Shown piece after piece: positions 28,352 to 38,361 of a DNA stretch of 64,000 bases; position 1 is the first letter of the stretch, and each line of letters starts with the position of its first letter. Made by a program: the position numbers and the translations under genes. Origin of the DNA: Paenibacillus psychroresistens. Lineage in GTDB: Bacteria > Bacillota > Bacilli > Paenibacillales > NBRC-103111. The DNA is taken from the NCBI RefSeq assembly GCF_009728935.1, contig NZ_CP034235.1, forward strand, positions 2,022,001 through 2,086,000, written 5' to 3'. Under the pieces are notes generated by a model. That model was not told where the DNA came from. It did no database searches and worked only from the letters and a program-made list of their open reading frames with translations.

Positions 28352-31300
28352 ATGAAGAAAAATAAAAGCATCGCTTGGCTGCTCTTAATTAGTTTGTTAT
28401 TTTCAATAGTTTTACCAAGCACGGGGATCTCCTACGCTATTGGAGCGGGAACTACTAGTGTTTCACCAATTATTGCAGTAAATGGCTTAGTAGATAAACA
28501 AGTGGTTTTACAAAGTGACTTGAGTTTTACAGTAACGGCAACAGACAATGTAAATACTGCAATAACCCCACAAGTTAAACTGAATGGGACTGTTATCACA
28601 GCTACAAATAAAGTATATAAGGCCTCTTTACATGTTGGAGGAAATCTAATAGCCGTTTCGGCAACGGATACGGCTGGGAACAAAACGGAGTTAGCCTTTG
28701 ACGTAATTTATTCCTACACCCAACAATTGAATAAAAGCCTAGCTTATATTGTTAAAACAGTACCAAATCCAAAGCTTGGAACAGGCAGTGGAGAATGGTC
28801 GGTTCTTTCTTTGGCAAGAGCTAACTATGCAGTGCCAAGTGGCTATTACGATATTTATTATAATAATGTAGTGAATACGATAAAAGATAAAAATGGTGTC
28901 CTTGATGCAACGAAATATACAGAGTATTCAAGAGTGATTCTAGGGCTAGCTTCAGTCGGTAAAGATGTTACAGATGTTGGCGGCTTTAACCAGCTAGCAA
29001 AGCTTGCAGATTATAATTCAGTCCTCATACAAGGTCTCAATGGACCGATTTTTGCGCTAATTGCATTGGATAGCAAGAATTATGTTATCCCGCAGATGCA
29101 AGGTGTGGCTATACAGACGACAAGAGAGATGCTTCTTAGTTATATTTTGAGTAAGGAAATTAAGATAGGGACAAGTGATGCGGGCGGTTGGGCATTATTC
29201 GGTACCAAACCAGATCCGGACATAACGGCAATGACCCTACAAAGTCTTGCTCCCTATTATAAAAAACAAGAGAATGTAACAGCTGCGATAGACAGAGCAG
29301 TCACTTGGTTATCTAATAATCAAGCAGTTGGCGGCGGATTTACCAGCTTGAATACCGTGAATTGCGAAAGCATTGCACAGGTTATTGTTGCATTAACAGC
29401 ATTGGGCATTGATCCCAATTCAGATCCTAGATTTGTCAAGAATGGTAAGTCAGCTTTGGATGCTCTATTGACTTTCAATATACCCGATGGCGGCTTTATG
29501 CACACGATTAATAAATCGGTAAATGGACTTGCAACTGATCAAGGTACCTATGCTCTAGTTGCTTTTGATCGTTTTATCCATGGTAAAAACAGCCTTTATA
29601 ATATGACGGCGGAGAAACCAGTACCTGCACCTGCAGCACCGAGCGTGACATTAAATGATATTACTAATATCGTAACGGGCCTGACTACAGCAATGGAGTA
29701 CAAGCTGGATAGCGCAGACTATGTTATCTACAATGCAGCCGTATTTAACGCTATAGACTTAAGCGGCAGCCACACCTTGCTAGTTCGCATCTCAGCGGAT
29801 GAGAATGCGGGAGCGCCTGCAGGATTAGCTGCAACTTTGTTCTTTACCCCAACACCAGCTGCACCTGCAGCACCAAATGTAATACTGAACGATATTACTA
29901 ATATCGTGACGGGCTTAACGACTGCGATGGAGTATAAGCTGGATAGCGCAGACTATGTTATCTACAATGCAGCCGTATTTAATGCTATCGACTTAAGCGA
30001 TAACCATACATTGCTAGTGCGCATCCCAGCGGATGAGAACACGGGAACGCCTGCAGGACTAGCAGCAACCTTGTTCTTTACCCCAACACCGGGCGCACCA
30101 GCAGCACCTAATGTGACAATGAATGATATGACGAATATCGTGACAGGCTTAACGGCAGCGATGGAGTATAAACTGGATAGTGCAGATTATGTGAGGTACA
30201 ATGCGGCGATATTCAATGGAATTGACTTAAGCGGCAGCCATACATTGTTAGTGCGCATCCCAGCGAATGAGAATACGGGAGCATCCCCTGGACTAGCTGC
30301 AGCTTTAATCTTCACCCCAACTCCTGAAGCACCTGCCGAACCAAATGTAACATTGAACGATATCAAGAATATCGTGACAGGCTTAACGACTGTGATGGAG
30401 TATAAGCTGGATAACGCAGACTATGTGATGTACAATGCGGCAGTTTTCAATGCAATTGACTTAAGAGATAGCCATACATTATTAGTGCGCATCTCGGCAA
30501 ATGAGAATACAGGTGCGCCTGCCGGACTAGCCGTAACTTTGACCTTTACACCAACACCGGATCCACCGGCAGCACCAATATTGAAATTGAATGATATAAC
30601 AAATATCGTGACGGGCTTAACGACTGCTATGGAATACAAACTGGATAAAGCAGACTATGTGGTGTACAATGCGGCAGTATTCAATGCAATTGACTTAAGT
30701 GATAACCACACATTGCTAGTGCGAATTCCAGCGGATGAGAATACGGGAGTACCTGCAGGAATAGCAGCAAGTTTAATTTTTAACCCAACACCGGGCGCTC
30801 CCGCAGCACCGAATGTGACAATAAATGATTTAACGAATGTCGTGGCAGGCTTGACGACTTCGATGGAGTACAAGCTGGATAGTGCAGCCTTTGTAATATA
30901 CGATGAGGCGGTATTTAATACTATCGACTTAAACGGAAGACATACAATACTAGTGCGTATCCCGGCGGATGAGAATACGGGAGCTCCTGCGGGATTATCT
31001 GCAATTTTGACATTTACAGAAATACCAGTTGCACCAGCTGCCCCAAATGTAACATTGAATGATTTAACGAATGTCGTGACAGGCTTAACGATTACGATGG
31101 AGTACAAGCTGGATAGTGCAGACTATGTGATGTACAATGCGGCGCTATTCAATACTATCGACTTAAGTGATAACCATACATTGCTAGTGCGCATCCCAGC
31201 AGATGAGAATACGGGAGCACCAGCAGGACTAAATGCGACATTGATCTTTACCCCAACACCAATAGCACCTGCTGCCCCAAATGTAACATTGAACGATATC

Positions 31301-34300
31301 ACGAATATCGTGACGGGTATAACGACTGAAATGGAGTATAAGCTGGATAGCGCAGACTATGTTATCTACAATGCAGCCGTATTCAATAGTATCGACTTAA
31401 GCGGCAGCCATACAATGCTAGTACGCATCCCAGCGAATGAGAATACGGGCGCACCCGCAGGACATGAAGCAACTTTGATCTTTAGACCGACACCTGCCGG
31501 ACCTATAGCAACTCCTTCACCTGTCGCACCTCTTGCCCCAAATGTAACATTAAACGATATCACGAATATCGTAACAGGCTTAACGACCGCGATGGAATAT
31601 AAGTTGGATAGCGCAGCCTATATAATCTACAATGCAGCAGTATTTAATGCTCTAGACTTAAGCGGCAGCCATACATTGCTAGTGAGAGTCCCAGCGAATG
31701 AGAATACGGGAACTCCTGCAGGATTAGCCACAACCTTGATCTTTACACCAGTAAAACCAGAGGAACCAACACAGCCAGATTTGTCAAAAGATATAGTAGT
31801 ATCCTTACCTAATACTTACCAACCAAAAGTTGATATTCCGCTAGATGATCGCAACTATGTAATTCCGATTACTACGGCGGATAGCAACAAAGAGATAACA
31901 GTAGAAATTCCTACGGATAAGCTTTCGAAAGTTAGCGTTAATTTACCTCTTAACAGTAATCTGCCTAAATTGGAGGCTGCCAAAGGCGAAGTTTCTATAG
32001 TTATTCCGAAGGGGACGAGAGCTTTAAGCGGTGACACCTCTGCAGTAGAGCTTCTTTCATCAACAGCTTTTTCGGATACGGAATTAAAAGATAAGCTAAG
32101 CACCATTATGCCAAACGGGAAAAAGCTCGATTCGATTATTAAGGCTTTTTCCATGGGCGGAAATGCGAGGGTAGAATTCAGTCAGTTTGTCCTATTAACC
32201 TTTACGGGCATGAGGGGAAAGGATGCTGCTTTTATCCAGAATGGCTCACCTTATGCCATTCAAAAATACCCAGGTGACTTAGAAGGGGTAAATAGCGGTA
32301 AGGATGAATATGCCTTCGAGAACGGCAATGACCTAATCGTAAAAACAAAGCATTTTACGGACTATATTGCCTATAATTCATCTGAAGCAGCAGAAACACC
32401 ACCAGACAATGGGGGCGGAACTGCTCCAACACCTAATATGAATGTGACTCTATCTGTAGATAAAGTTACCATTAAAAAAGGATTTGTAGTTTCACCCACA
32501 ACGGTGGAGCTAGAAACAGGCGACACGGCATGGTCCGTATTAAAAAGAGTGCTCGACAGTCGTGGTATAGCTTATAGATCTCAATGGTACGATGGTTTCG
32601 GAAGTATATACGTGCAGTCAATAGCTGGTGATGGAGAATTTGACAATGGCAGCGGCAGTGGCTGGATGTACAATGTTAACGGCGTATATCCCAATTACGG
32701 ATCAAGTGATTATGTTCTTATGGCTGGAGATAGCCTGCAATGGAGATATACGATTAGCTTAGGCGAAGATTTAGGTGTACCACTTCCTAGCAATGGGGAA
32801 GCTCCAACAACACCCGCCTCCAATGTTAAATCACCTGTATTTGAGGTGCCGAAGGATATTCAAACGGAATATACTTTGGATATAACAAAGGAACTAAAGA
32901 ATACGAACCAAATCACTTTTAATATACCTAAAGGTAATTCAAAAGTATTCCTTGATTTAAAGGATGTCACAGTCGATATTCCTCGGATCACAGCTACAAA
33001 AGGCGATATTTCCGTCACTATTGATAAAGGAACCCAGCTTAAGGCAGGAGATCCTAAACTGGAATATATCTCGACAATCGATCCCAGTGATACAACAATC
33101 CTAAATCTTATAAAAGGCAGCTTAAGCACTAACACTAAACTCGCACATATTAACAATGCGTTCAATATGGGAAGTACGACGAAATCTACTTTATTTAATA
33201 AGCCGCTTACCTTAATAATTAAAGGTGGGAAAGGGCAACTCCCAGGATATTTGGAAAATAACCAATTTACACCAATTCAAATTTATGAAACGGAAGAGGC
33301 AGGCCAGCTTGCAACGGAAGGAAATGAGAAGATAACCTATGCCTTTGTTAAGGATAATGAGCTTATTATCAAAACAAACCATTTTACAAGCTTCGTATCT
33401 TATACAACGACAACGACAACGACCAAAGCTGAAGCTGATTCAGTAAAACCGATTGATTTAAAGCAGCTGTATTCAGATAGCGATGCGATCTCATCATGGG
33501 CTTTTGAACCTATCCGTGCTGCAACACAAAATGGACTTATCCAAGGCAGCAATGGTAAATTCAATCCTCAAGCCACAATTACAAGAGCAGAATTTACCAA
33601 AATATTGGTTTCTGTTACAGGACTTGATATTAAGGGAGATAAGGCGATCAGCTTCACAGATGTTACTCAAGCCGATTGGTTCTTTCCATATGTGAATGCT
33701 GCTTATAGTAAAGGATTTATTACTGGCTTTAACAATGAATTTAATCCGAATGATAAGATTACCCGTGAGCAAATGGCTGTAACTATTATAAGAGCTTTGG
33801 GAATTCAACCGGCTAAGCTAGCATCTGAAATGAAAGATAGAGAAAAAGTATCGGCTTGGGCTAAAGCGGAAGTCGAGACTATTGTAGCCGCTGCGTTGAT
33901 GCAGGGTAGTGACAATCTATTCAATCCTCAGGGCATTGTTACAAGAGAAATGGCAGCGGTTGTTGCTGCTAAAGCTTATGATTATAAAATTCAGCAACAA
34001 GTGCCTGATAAAAATTTAGGAAATGCAACAGCCAATAAAGATGTTAAGAATTATATTGAACAAACGGCAGCTTTTATGCAAAAGGCAATTACTAATCCGA
34101 TTATATCCAGTATTGGTGGGGAGTGGACGATCCTTAGCCTGGCTCGTTCAGAGGTTAAGGTTCCGGATGCCTTTTATGCGAAATACTATGCGAATGTAGA
34201 AAGTACGCTTAAGGAAAAATTAGGGAAACTTCATAATGTTAAATATACAGAATATGATAGAGTGATTTTGGCGCTAACCTCGCTTGGGAAAGATATCGAT

Positions 34301-34966
34301 CATGCAGCAGGTTATAATTTAAGAGAGCCGCTCGCTGATTTTGATACATTGATTAGACAAGGCATTAATGGACCGATCTTTGCGCTTATCGCATTGGACA
34401 GCAAGCATTATGAAATCCCTATCGTAAAAGAAGTAAAGACCCAAACAACCAGAGAAATGCTGATTGATTTTATTCTAAAAAGAGAGATCAACGGTGGAGG
34501 ATGGGCGTTAGGGGTTAATGCTGCTGAAGCGGACCCAGATATTACGGCAATGGCTATCCAGGGACTTGTGCCTTATTATACAACCAATTCTGCTGTTAAA
34601 GCGGCTGTAGATCGCGGAGTAGATTGGTTGTCAAAGGTTCAGGAATTAGACGGAGGCTATGCCAGCTTAGGAGCTGTCAACTCTGAAAGCATTGCTCAGG
34701 TTATTGTAGCTTTGACCAGTCTTGGCATAGATCCGCACACGGATCCCAGATTTATTAAAAATGGACATTCTCCGATCGATGTCTTACTGAGCTTTGCAGC
34801 AGCAGACGGAGGATTCTATCATGTGATGCAAGGCGGAATCGATAATGGCGGGGCAAAACCCGGTGAAGTTGATTTTATGGCAACAGATCAAGCTATGTAT
34901 GCACTGGTAGCTTATGATAGGTTTGTTCATGGACTAACCCGGCTTTATGACATGACCGATGTTTAA
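28352..34966 (+). CDS. S-layer-anchored transcobalamin-like surface protein (two alpha/alpha toroids, nine repeats, DUF4430, SLH)
   Basis: 2204 residues from ATG 28352, about 13 bases after GAGAGG; ATG 28340 and TTG 28322 are alternatives. A Sec signal peptide comes first. Toroid domain 1 (about 120-420) has GEWSVLSLARA and DPDITAMTLQSL, as in terpenoid-cyclase/intrinsic-factor alpha/alpha barrels. Nine 78-residue beta repeats follow (426-1136), then a beta domain (1143-1339), DUF4430 (1363-1474, SGWMYNVNGVYPNYGSS), a second copy of the beta domain (1500-1685), three SLH motifs (1703-1880) and toroid domain 2 (1896-2204, DPDITAMAIQGL). SLH binds cell-wall polymer. Toroid plus DUF4430 is the animal cobalamin-carrier architecture, and a B12 riboswitch controls the gene. 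Corrinoid binding is inferred. Confidence 0.8.
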   Translation: MKKNKSIAWLLLISLLFSIVLPSTGISYAIGAGTTSVSPIIAVNGLVDKQVVLQSDLSFTVTATDNVNTAITPQVKLNGTVITATNKVYKASLHVGGNLIAVSATDTAGNKTELAFDVIYSYTQQLNKSLAYIVKTVPNPKLGTGSGEWSVLSLARANYAVPSGYYDIYYNNVVNTIKDKNGVLDATKYTEYSRVILGLASVGKDVTDVGGFNQLAKLADYNSVLIQGLNGPIFALIALDSKNYVIPQMQGVAIQTTREMLLSYILSKEIKIGTSDAGGWALFGTKPDPDITAMTLQSLAPYYKKQENVTAAIDRAVTWLSNNQAVGGGFTSLNTVNCESIAQVIVALTALGIDPNSDPRFVKNGKSALDALLTFNIPDGGFMHTINKSVNGLATDQGTYALVAFDRFIHGKNSLYNMTAEKPVPAPAAPSVTLNDITNIVTGLTTAMEYKLDSADYVIYNAAVFNAIDLSGSHTLLVRISADENAGAPAGLAATLFFTPTPAAPAAPNVILNDITNIVTGLTTAMEYKLDSADYVIYNAAVFNAIDLSDNHTLLVRIPADENTGTPAGLAATLFFTPTPGAPAAPNVTMNDMTNIVTGLTAAMEYKLDSADYVRYNAAIFNGIDLSGSHTLLVRIPANENTGASPGLAAALIFTPTPEAPAEPNVTLNDIKNIVTGLTTVMEYKLDNADYVMYNAAVFNAIDLRDSHTLLVRISANENTGAPAGLAVTLTFTPTPDPPAAPILKLNDITNIVTGLTTAMEYKLDKADYVVYNAAVFNAIDLSDNHTLLVRIPADENTGVPAGIAASLIFNPTPGAPAAPNVTINDLTNVVAGLTTSMEYKLDSAAFVIYDEAVFNTIDLNGRHTILVRIPADENTGAPAGLSAILTFTEIPVAPAAPNVTLNDLTNVVTGLTITMEYKLDSADYVMYNAALFNTIDLSDNHTLLVRIPADENTGAPAGLNATLIFTPTPIAPAAPNVTLNDITNIVTGITTEMEYKLDSADYVIYNAAVFNSIDLSGSHTMLVRIPANENTGAPAGHEATLIFRPTPAGPIATPSPVAPLAPNVTLNDITNIVTGLTTAMEYKLDSAAYIIYNAAVFNALDLSGSHTLLVRVPANENTGTPAGLATTLIFTPVKPEEPTQPDLSKDIVVSLPNTYQPKVDIPLDDRNYVIPITTADSNKEITVEIPTDKLSKVSVNLPLNSNLPKLEAAKGEVSIVIPKGTRALSGDTSAVELLSSTAFSDTELKDKLSTIMPNGKKLDSIIKAFSMGGNARVEFSQFVLLTFTGMRGKDAAFIQNGSPYAIQKYPGDLEGVNSGKDEYAFENGNDLIVKTKHFTDYIAYNSSEAAETPPDNGGGTAPTPNMNVTLSVDKVTIKKGFVVSPTTVELETGDTAWSVLKRVLDSRGIAYRSQWYDGFGSIYVQSIAGDGEFDNGSGSGWMYNVNGVYPNYGSSDYVLMAGDSLQWRYTISLGEDLGVPLPSNGEAPTTPASNVKSPVFEVPKDIQTEYTLDITKELKNTNQITFNIPKGNSKVFLDLKDVTVDIPRITATKGDISVTIDKGTQLKAGDPKLEYISTIDPSDTTILNLIKGSLSTNTKLAHINNAFNMGSTTKSTLFNKPLTLIIKGGKGQLPGYLENNQFTPIQIYETEEAGQLATEGNEKITYAFVKDNELIIKTNHFTSFVSYTTTTTTTKAEADSVKPIDLKQLYSDSDAISSWAFEPIRAATQNGLIQGSNGKFNPQATITRAEFTKILVSVTGLDIKGDKAISFTDVTQADWFFPYVNAAYSKGFITGFNNEFNPNDKITREQMAVTIIRALGIQPAKLASEMKDREKVSAWAKAEVETIVAAALMQGSDNLFNPQGIVTREMAAVVAAKAYDYKIQQQVPDKNLGNATANKDVKNYIEQTAAFMQKAITNPIISSIGGEWTILSLARSEVKVPDAFYAKYYANVESTLKEKLGKLHNVKYTEYDRVILALTSLGKDIDHAAGYNLREPLADFDTLIRQGINGPIFALIALDSKHYEIPIVKEVKTQTTREMLIDFILKREINGGGWALGVNAAEADPDITAMAIQGLVPYYTTNSAVKAAVDRGVDWLSKVQELDGGYASLGAVNSESIAQVIVALTSLGIDPHTDPRFIKNGHSPIDVLLSFAAADGGFYHVMQGGIDNGGAKPGEVDFMATDQAMYALVAYDRFVHGLTRLYDMTDV
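29627..31759 (+). repeat. Nine tandem 234-base coding repeats
   Basis: Nine consecutive copies of a 78-residue unit, each with the pattern LNDITNIVTGLTT.MEYKLD, YNAAVFNAIDLS and HTLLVRIPA.ENTG. Eight are the same length; a 9-residue insertion separates copies 8 and 9. The unit resembles the beta repeats found in other Paenibacillus surface proteins. It probably forms a stalk between the two ends of the protein. Confidence 0.9.
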
Positions 34967-35819
34967 TAAAAGATGGCTGACAGCGATATTGATTATTGGC
35001 GCATTGGCTATCGCCTTCTTCTGGGGTGGGGATTATCACAAAACCTCAAATAAAGCAGAAGAAAAAAGCGTTGAGTCAGAGTTAATAAAAGCTACAGCTT
35101 TACCTCTGGTTGCTGAAGATGAGCAACCAGAGGAAGCCAGTGAACAGCCCTACAAAACTACAATGCCAACAAAAACATCAACACCAGCTCCAATTAAAGC
35201 AACAGAAACACCAGCAGTAAAGCAAACACCAGCAGTAAACCAAACACCAACAAAATCGCCAAAACCAACAGCAACACCGATTGTAAAAGCTGAAAAAGAT
35301 CCAGAAGCAAAGCAAGATAAATATCTGACTGATCCAGTGCCAACGGGAAAGCCTCAACCTGTTGAGTGGCAGGATGCAGCGATTGACAAGAGTAAACCAT
35401 TAACGATCACATTAACAGTAAGCTGTAAAACCATTTTGGATAATTTAGATATTTTTAATAAAGATAAGCTTGAAGTGCTGCCAGATGACGGCATTATTTA
35501 TAAAACACAGACGGTAACCTTCTATGAGGGCGAGTCTGTGTTTGACGTTTTACTGCGAGAGATGAAAAAAAATAAAATTCATATGGAATTTTCAATGACA
35601 CCTATTTACAACAGTAATTATATTGAGGGCATAAACAATTTATATGAATTCGATTGTGGTGAGCTGAGCGGTTGGATGTATAAAGTGAATGATTGGTTTC
35701 CGAATTATGGCAGCAGTCGTTATGTGCTAAAAGCTGGCGATGTTGTTGATTGGGTCTATACCTGTGATTTAGGCCGTGATGTTGGCGGGGATACGGCAGC
35801 GGGAGGAGTAAAAAAATAA
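34959..35819 (+). CDS. Membrane-anchored DUF4430 protein
   Basis: 286 residues. An N-terminal membrane anchor (about residues 6-24, no lipobox) is followed by a Thr/Pro/Ala/Lys-rich linker of about 110 residues that should span the cell wall. A C-terminal DUF4430 domain (about 148-277) contains SGWMYKVNDWFPNYGSSRY and matches the DUF4430 copy in the preceding giant protein. DUF4430 is the beta domain that closes over cobalamin in intrinsic factor and transcobalamin. The start overlaps the upstream gene by 8 bases, and there is no clear ribosome site of its own, so translation is probably coupled. Likely role: receiving or closing over the corrinoid near the ECF importer. Confidence 0.85.
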   Translation: MFNKRWLTAILIIGALAIAFFWGGDYHKTSNKAEEKSVESELIKATALPLVAEDEQPEEASEQPYKTTMPTKTSTPAPIKATETPAVKQTPAVNQTPTKSPKPTATPIVKAEKDPEAKQDKYLTDPVPTGKPQPVEWQDAAIDKSKPLTITLTVSCKTILDNLDIFNKDKLEVLPDDGIIYKTQTVTFYEGESVFDVLLREMKKNKIHMEFSMTPIYNSNYIEGINNLYEFDCGELSGWMYKVNDWFPNYGSSRYVLKAGDVVDWVYTCDLGRDVGGDTAAGGVKK

Positions 35820-36715
35820 TGCGGGATAGAGATAGCTTTTCTTCCTTTCATCCAATTATCAATTTTGTTTATTTTGTCGTGATATTGCTGTTTAGTATGG
35901 TTTTTATGCACCCCATCCTGCAGGTGATAGGCTTCTTTAGCGCTGTTGTCTATTCTATTATGTTAAAAGGGAAAAAAGCGATCAAATTTAATCTATTGTA
36001 TATGCTGCCTTTATTATTGCTGATGGCTGCGCTAAATCCTGCTTTTAATCATGCAGGTGTTACTATTTTATTTTATTTAAAAAACGGCAATCCCATTACC
36101 CTGGAGTCGATTCTATACGGTGTGGCGGCAGCTTTTATGTATGTAACAGTTATTATTTGGTTCTCCTGTTATAACGTTGTTATGACCTCGGACAAATTTA
36201 TTTATATTTTTGGGAAGCTGCTGCCGGCATTATCTTTGGTTTTATCCATGGTTCTCCGTTTTGTACCCCGATACATGAACCAAATTAAGCTGATTTCAAA
36301 TGCTCAAAAATGTATAGGCAGGGATGTTTCACAAGGGAACCTTCTGACAAGAGCTCGAAATGGAATAACCATTCTCTCTATTATGACCACCTGGGCGCTA
36401 GAAAACGCCATTGAAACAGCTGATTCGATGAAATCACGAGGTTATGGATTGCCGCGCCGCACGAGCTTTTCGATATATCGGTTTGACAGCAGGGATAGAA
36501 TAATTCTGACTTTTATGCTGGGCTTGATCCTCTTGGTAGTCCTTGGAGCTTCGATGGGTGAGAACACCATGCGTTTTTTCCCTTCTATTAAGGCAATGGA
36601 AATTACACCATTTAGTATGGCTGTGTATATAGCTTATTTGATTCTATGCATGCTGCCTGTGATCATAAATATTGTGGAGGCAATGAAATGGAAATATATC
36701 GAATCAAAGATTTAG
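35819..36715 (+). CDS. ecfT: ECF transporter T component (EcfT/CbiQ family)
   Basis: 298 residues with about five to six membrane segments. The coupling region reads RFVPRYMNQIKLI and ends with the ATPase-contacting motif SMKSRGYG, the Ala-Arg-Gly signature of EcfT/CbiQ proteins. The ATG shares one base with the previous stop codon and has GGGAGGAG ten bases upstream. EcfT links the substrate-binding S unit to the two ATPases. It sits in the same operon as an S unit and a double ATPase, so this is a dedicated (group I-like) ECF set rather than the shared cell-wide module. Confidence 0.9.
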   Translation: MRDRDSFSSFHPIINFVYFVVILLFSMVFMHPILQVIGFFSAVVYSIMLKGKKAIKFNLLYMLPLLLLMAALNPAFNHAGVTILFYLKNGNPITLESILYGVAAAFMYVTVIIWFSCYNVVMTSDKFIYIFGKLLPALSLVLSMVLRFVPRYMNQIKLISNAQKCIGRDVSQGNLLTRARNGITILSIMTTWALENAIETADSMKSRGYGLPRRTSFSIYRFDSRDRIILTFMLGLILLVVLGASMGENTMRFFPSIKAMEITPFSMAVYIAYLILCMLPVIINIVEAMKWKYIESKI

Positions 36716-38361
36716 TCTTCACTTTTCCTAAAAAAACCAACATGACTCTTTCTCATATTAATCTTACAATAAAAAGCGGTGAATTTATTACGATATGCGG
36801 CAAATCGGGCAGCGGAAAAAGCACTCTGCTTCGACATCTAAAGACCATACTTACTCCCCATGGGGAGCGTAATGGAGAAATCCATTATCGAGGTAAACCG
36901 CTAGAAGAAATGGACCAACGTACCCAAACCGCAGAAATAGGCTTTGTGCTGCAAAATCCGGACAATCAGATTGTCACAGACAAGGTATGGCATGAGCTTG
37001 CATTCGGGCTTGAGAGCTTAGGTTATGACAATCGCACCATTCGTTTGCGTGTGGCTGAAATGGCAAGCTTTTTTGGGATCCAAGCCTGGTTTCATAAGAA
37101 TGTAGCAGAGCTATCTGGAGGCCAGAAGCAGCTGCTTAATTTAGCTTCCATTATGGCGATGCATCCAGTGGTATTAATTCTTGATGAGCCAACCTCCCAG
37201 CTTGATCCAATCGCAGCAGCAGATTTTTTAGAAACGGTAAAAAAGATAAATCAAGAGCTGGGTACTACCATAATAATGACAGAACATCGACTCGGGGAAA
37301 TCCTGCCTATCTCAGATCGCCTGGTTGTAATGGATGAGGGAGTCATTCTTGCAGACAATTCACCCCGTAAGGCAGCAGAATTATTAAGCGAGTGGAATCA
37401 TCCGATGTTTCTCGCGATGCCCTCGCCAGTACAAATTCATGCAGGAGTGCACAATGAGATGCCTTGTCCTATAAACGTGAAGGAAGGACGTCAATGGCTG
37501 GATTCTTATTTGAGTGATAAAACGATTTCGGCTGCAAAAGAGATTTCGGAAAGCTCTGAAGAACCGGGGCGCCATATAGCAATAAAATTCAAAGATGTTT
37601 GGTTTAAATATGACAAGATTGGACCCGATATTATTAAAGATTTGTCATTTGAAGTGGCCGAAGGGCAATTTTATTGTATAGTTGGCGGTAATGGAACAGG
37701 GAAAACATCGACGCTATCCTTAATGAGCGGTATTCTCCAACCCTATCGAGGTAAAGTGTTAATCGGCGGCAAGAACCCGCTGAAAATGAATGCAAAAGAG
37801 ATCTTCACGAAAAATCTGGGCATACTTCCGCAAAACCCACAATCCTTATTCGTAAAAAAAACCGTGGAAGATGATTTATACGAAATGTTATCTTCAAGCC
37901 AGTTAACCAAGGAAGAGAAAACAGATAAGGTAAAGGCAGTTATTGCTTTTGCAGAGCTTGAGCCTTTTCTCACGATGCATCCGTATGACTTGAGCGGTGG
38001 AGAACAGCAGCGAGCAGCACTAGCCAAGGTATTATTGCTAGAGCCAAGGATATTACTTTTAGATGAACCAACCAAAGGCTTGGATGGATTTTTCAAAGAA
38101 AAGCTTGCTCTATTTTTGAAAAAGCTAAATGCAGATGGGGTTACGATTGTGATGGTCTCCCATGATGTTGAGTTTTGTGCCAGGTATGGAGAGGTATGCG
38201 CGATGTTTTTTGATGGAAGTATTATCACGACGAACACAACTAGAAAATTTTTCTCAGGCAATAGCTTTTATACGACAGCCGCAAACCGGATGGTTCGTCA
38301 TGTATGGAGTAATGCCATCACCGTTGAGGATGTGATTGATTTATGCAAGAAAAGCAGCTAG
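36688..38361 (+). CDS. ECF transporter double ATPase (fused EcfA-EcfA')
   Basis: 557 residues from ATG 36688, seven bases after GGAGG; an ATG at 36646 lies inside the preceding gene and is rejected. Two complete ABC domains are fused: the first with GKSGSGKST near residue 36, LSGGQKQ and LILDEPTSQLDP; the second with GGNGTGKTS near 333, LSGGEQQR and LLLDEPTKGLDG. It powers the importer with the T and S units. The gene overlaps the T gene by 28 bases and the S gene by 19. Confidence 0.93.
   Translation: MEIYRIKDLVFTFPKKTNMTLSHINLTIKSGEFITICGKSGSGKSTLLRHLKTILTPHGERNGEIHYRGKPLEEMDQRTQTAEIGFVLQNPDNQIVTDKVWHELAFGLESLGYDNRTIRLRVAEMASFFGIQAWFHKNVAELSGGQKQLLNLASIMAMHPVVLILDEPTSQLDPIAAADFLETVKKINQELGTTIIMTEHRLGEILPISDRLVVMDEGVILADNSPRKAAELLSEWNHPMFLAMPSPVQIHAGVHNEMPCPINVKEGRQWLDSYLSDKTISAAKEISESSEEPGRHIAIKFKDVWFKYDKIGPDIIKDLSFEVAEGQFYCIVGGNGTGKTSTLSLMSGILQPYRGKVLIGGKNPLKMNAKEIFTKNLGILPQNPQSLFVKKTVEDDLYEMLSSSQLTKEEKTDKVKAVIAFAELEPFLTMHPYDLSGGEQQRAALAKVLLLEPRILLLDEPTKGLDGFFKEKLALFLKKLNADGVTIVMVSHDVEFCARYGEVCAMFFDGSIITTNTTRKFFSGNSFYTTAANRMVRHVWSNAITVEDVIDLCKKSS

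Noticed and set aside
30655..31107. Long minus-strand open frames inside the nine-repeat array
   Set aside because: They recur with the repeat period and are a composition effect of the coding repeats.
29627..31759. Possible CRISPR-like or satellite array
   Set aside because: The unit is 234 bases, stays in frame and has no spacer structure; it is a protein repeat.
37743..38261. 172-codon minus-strand open frame inside the ATPase gene
   Set aside because: The plus strand encodes a complete second ABC domain with all motifs; the antisense product looks random.
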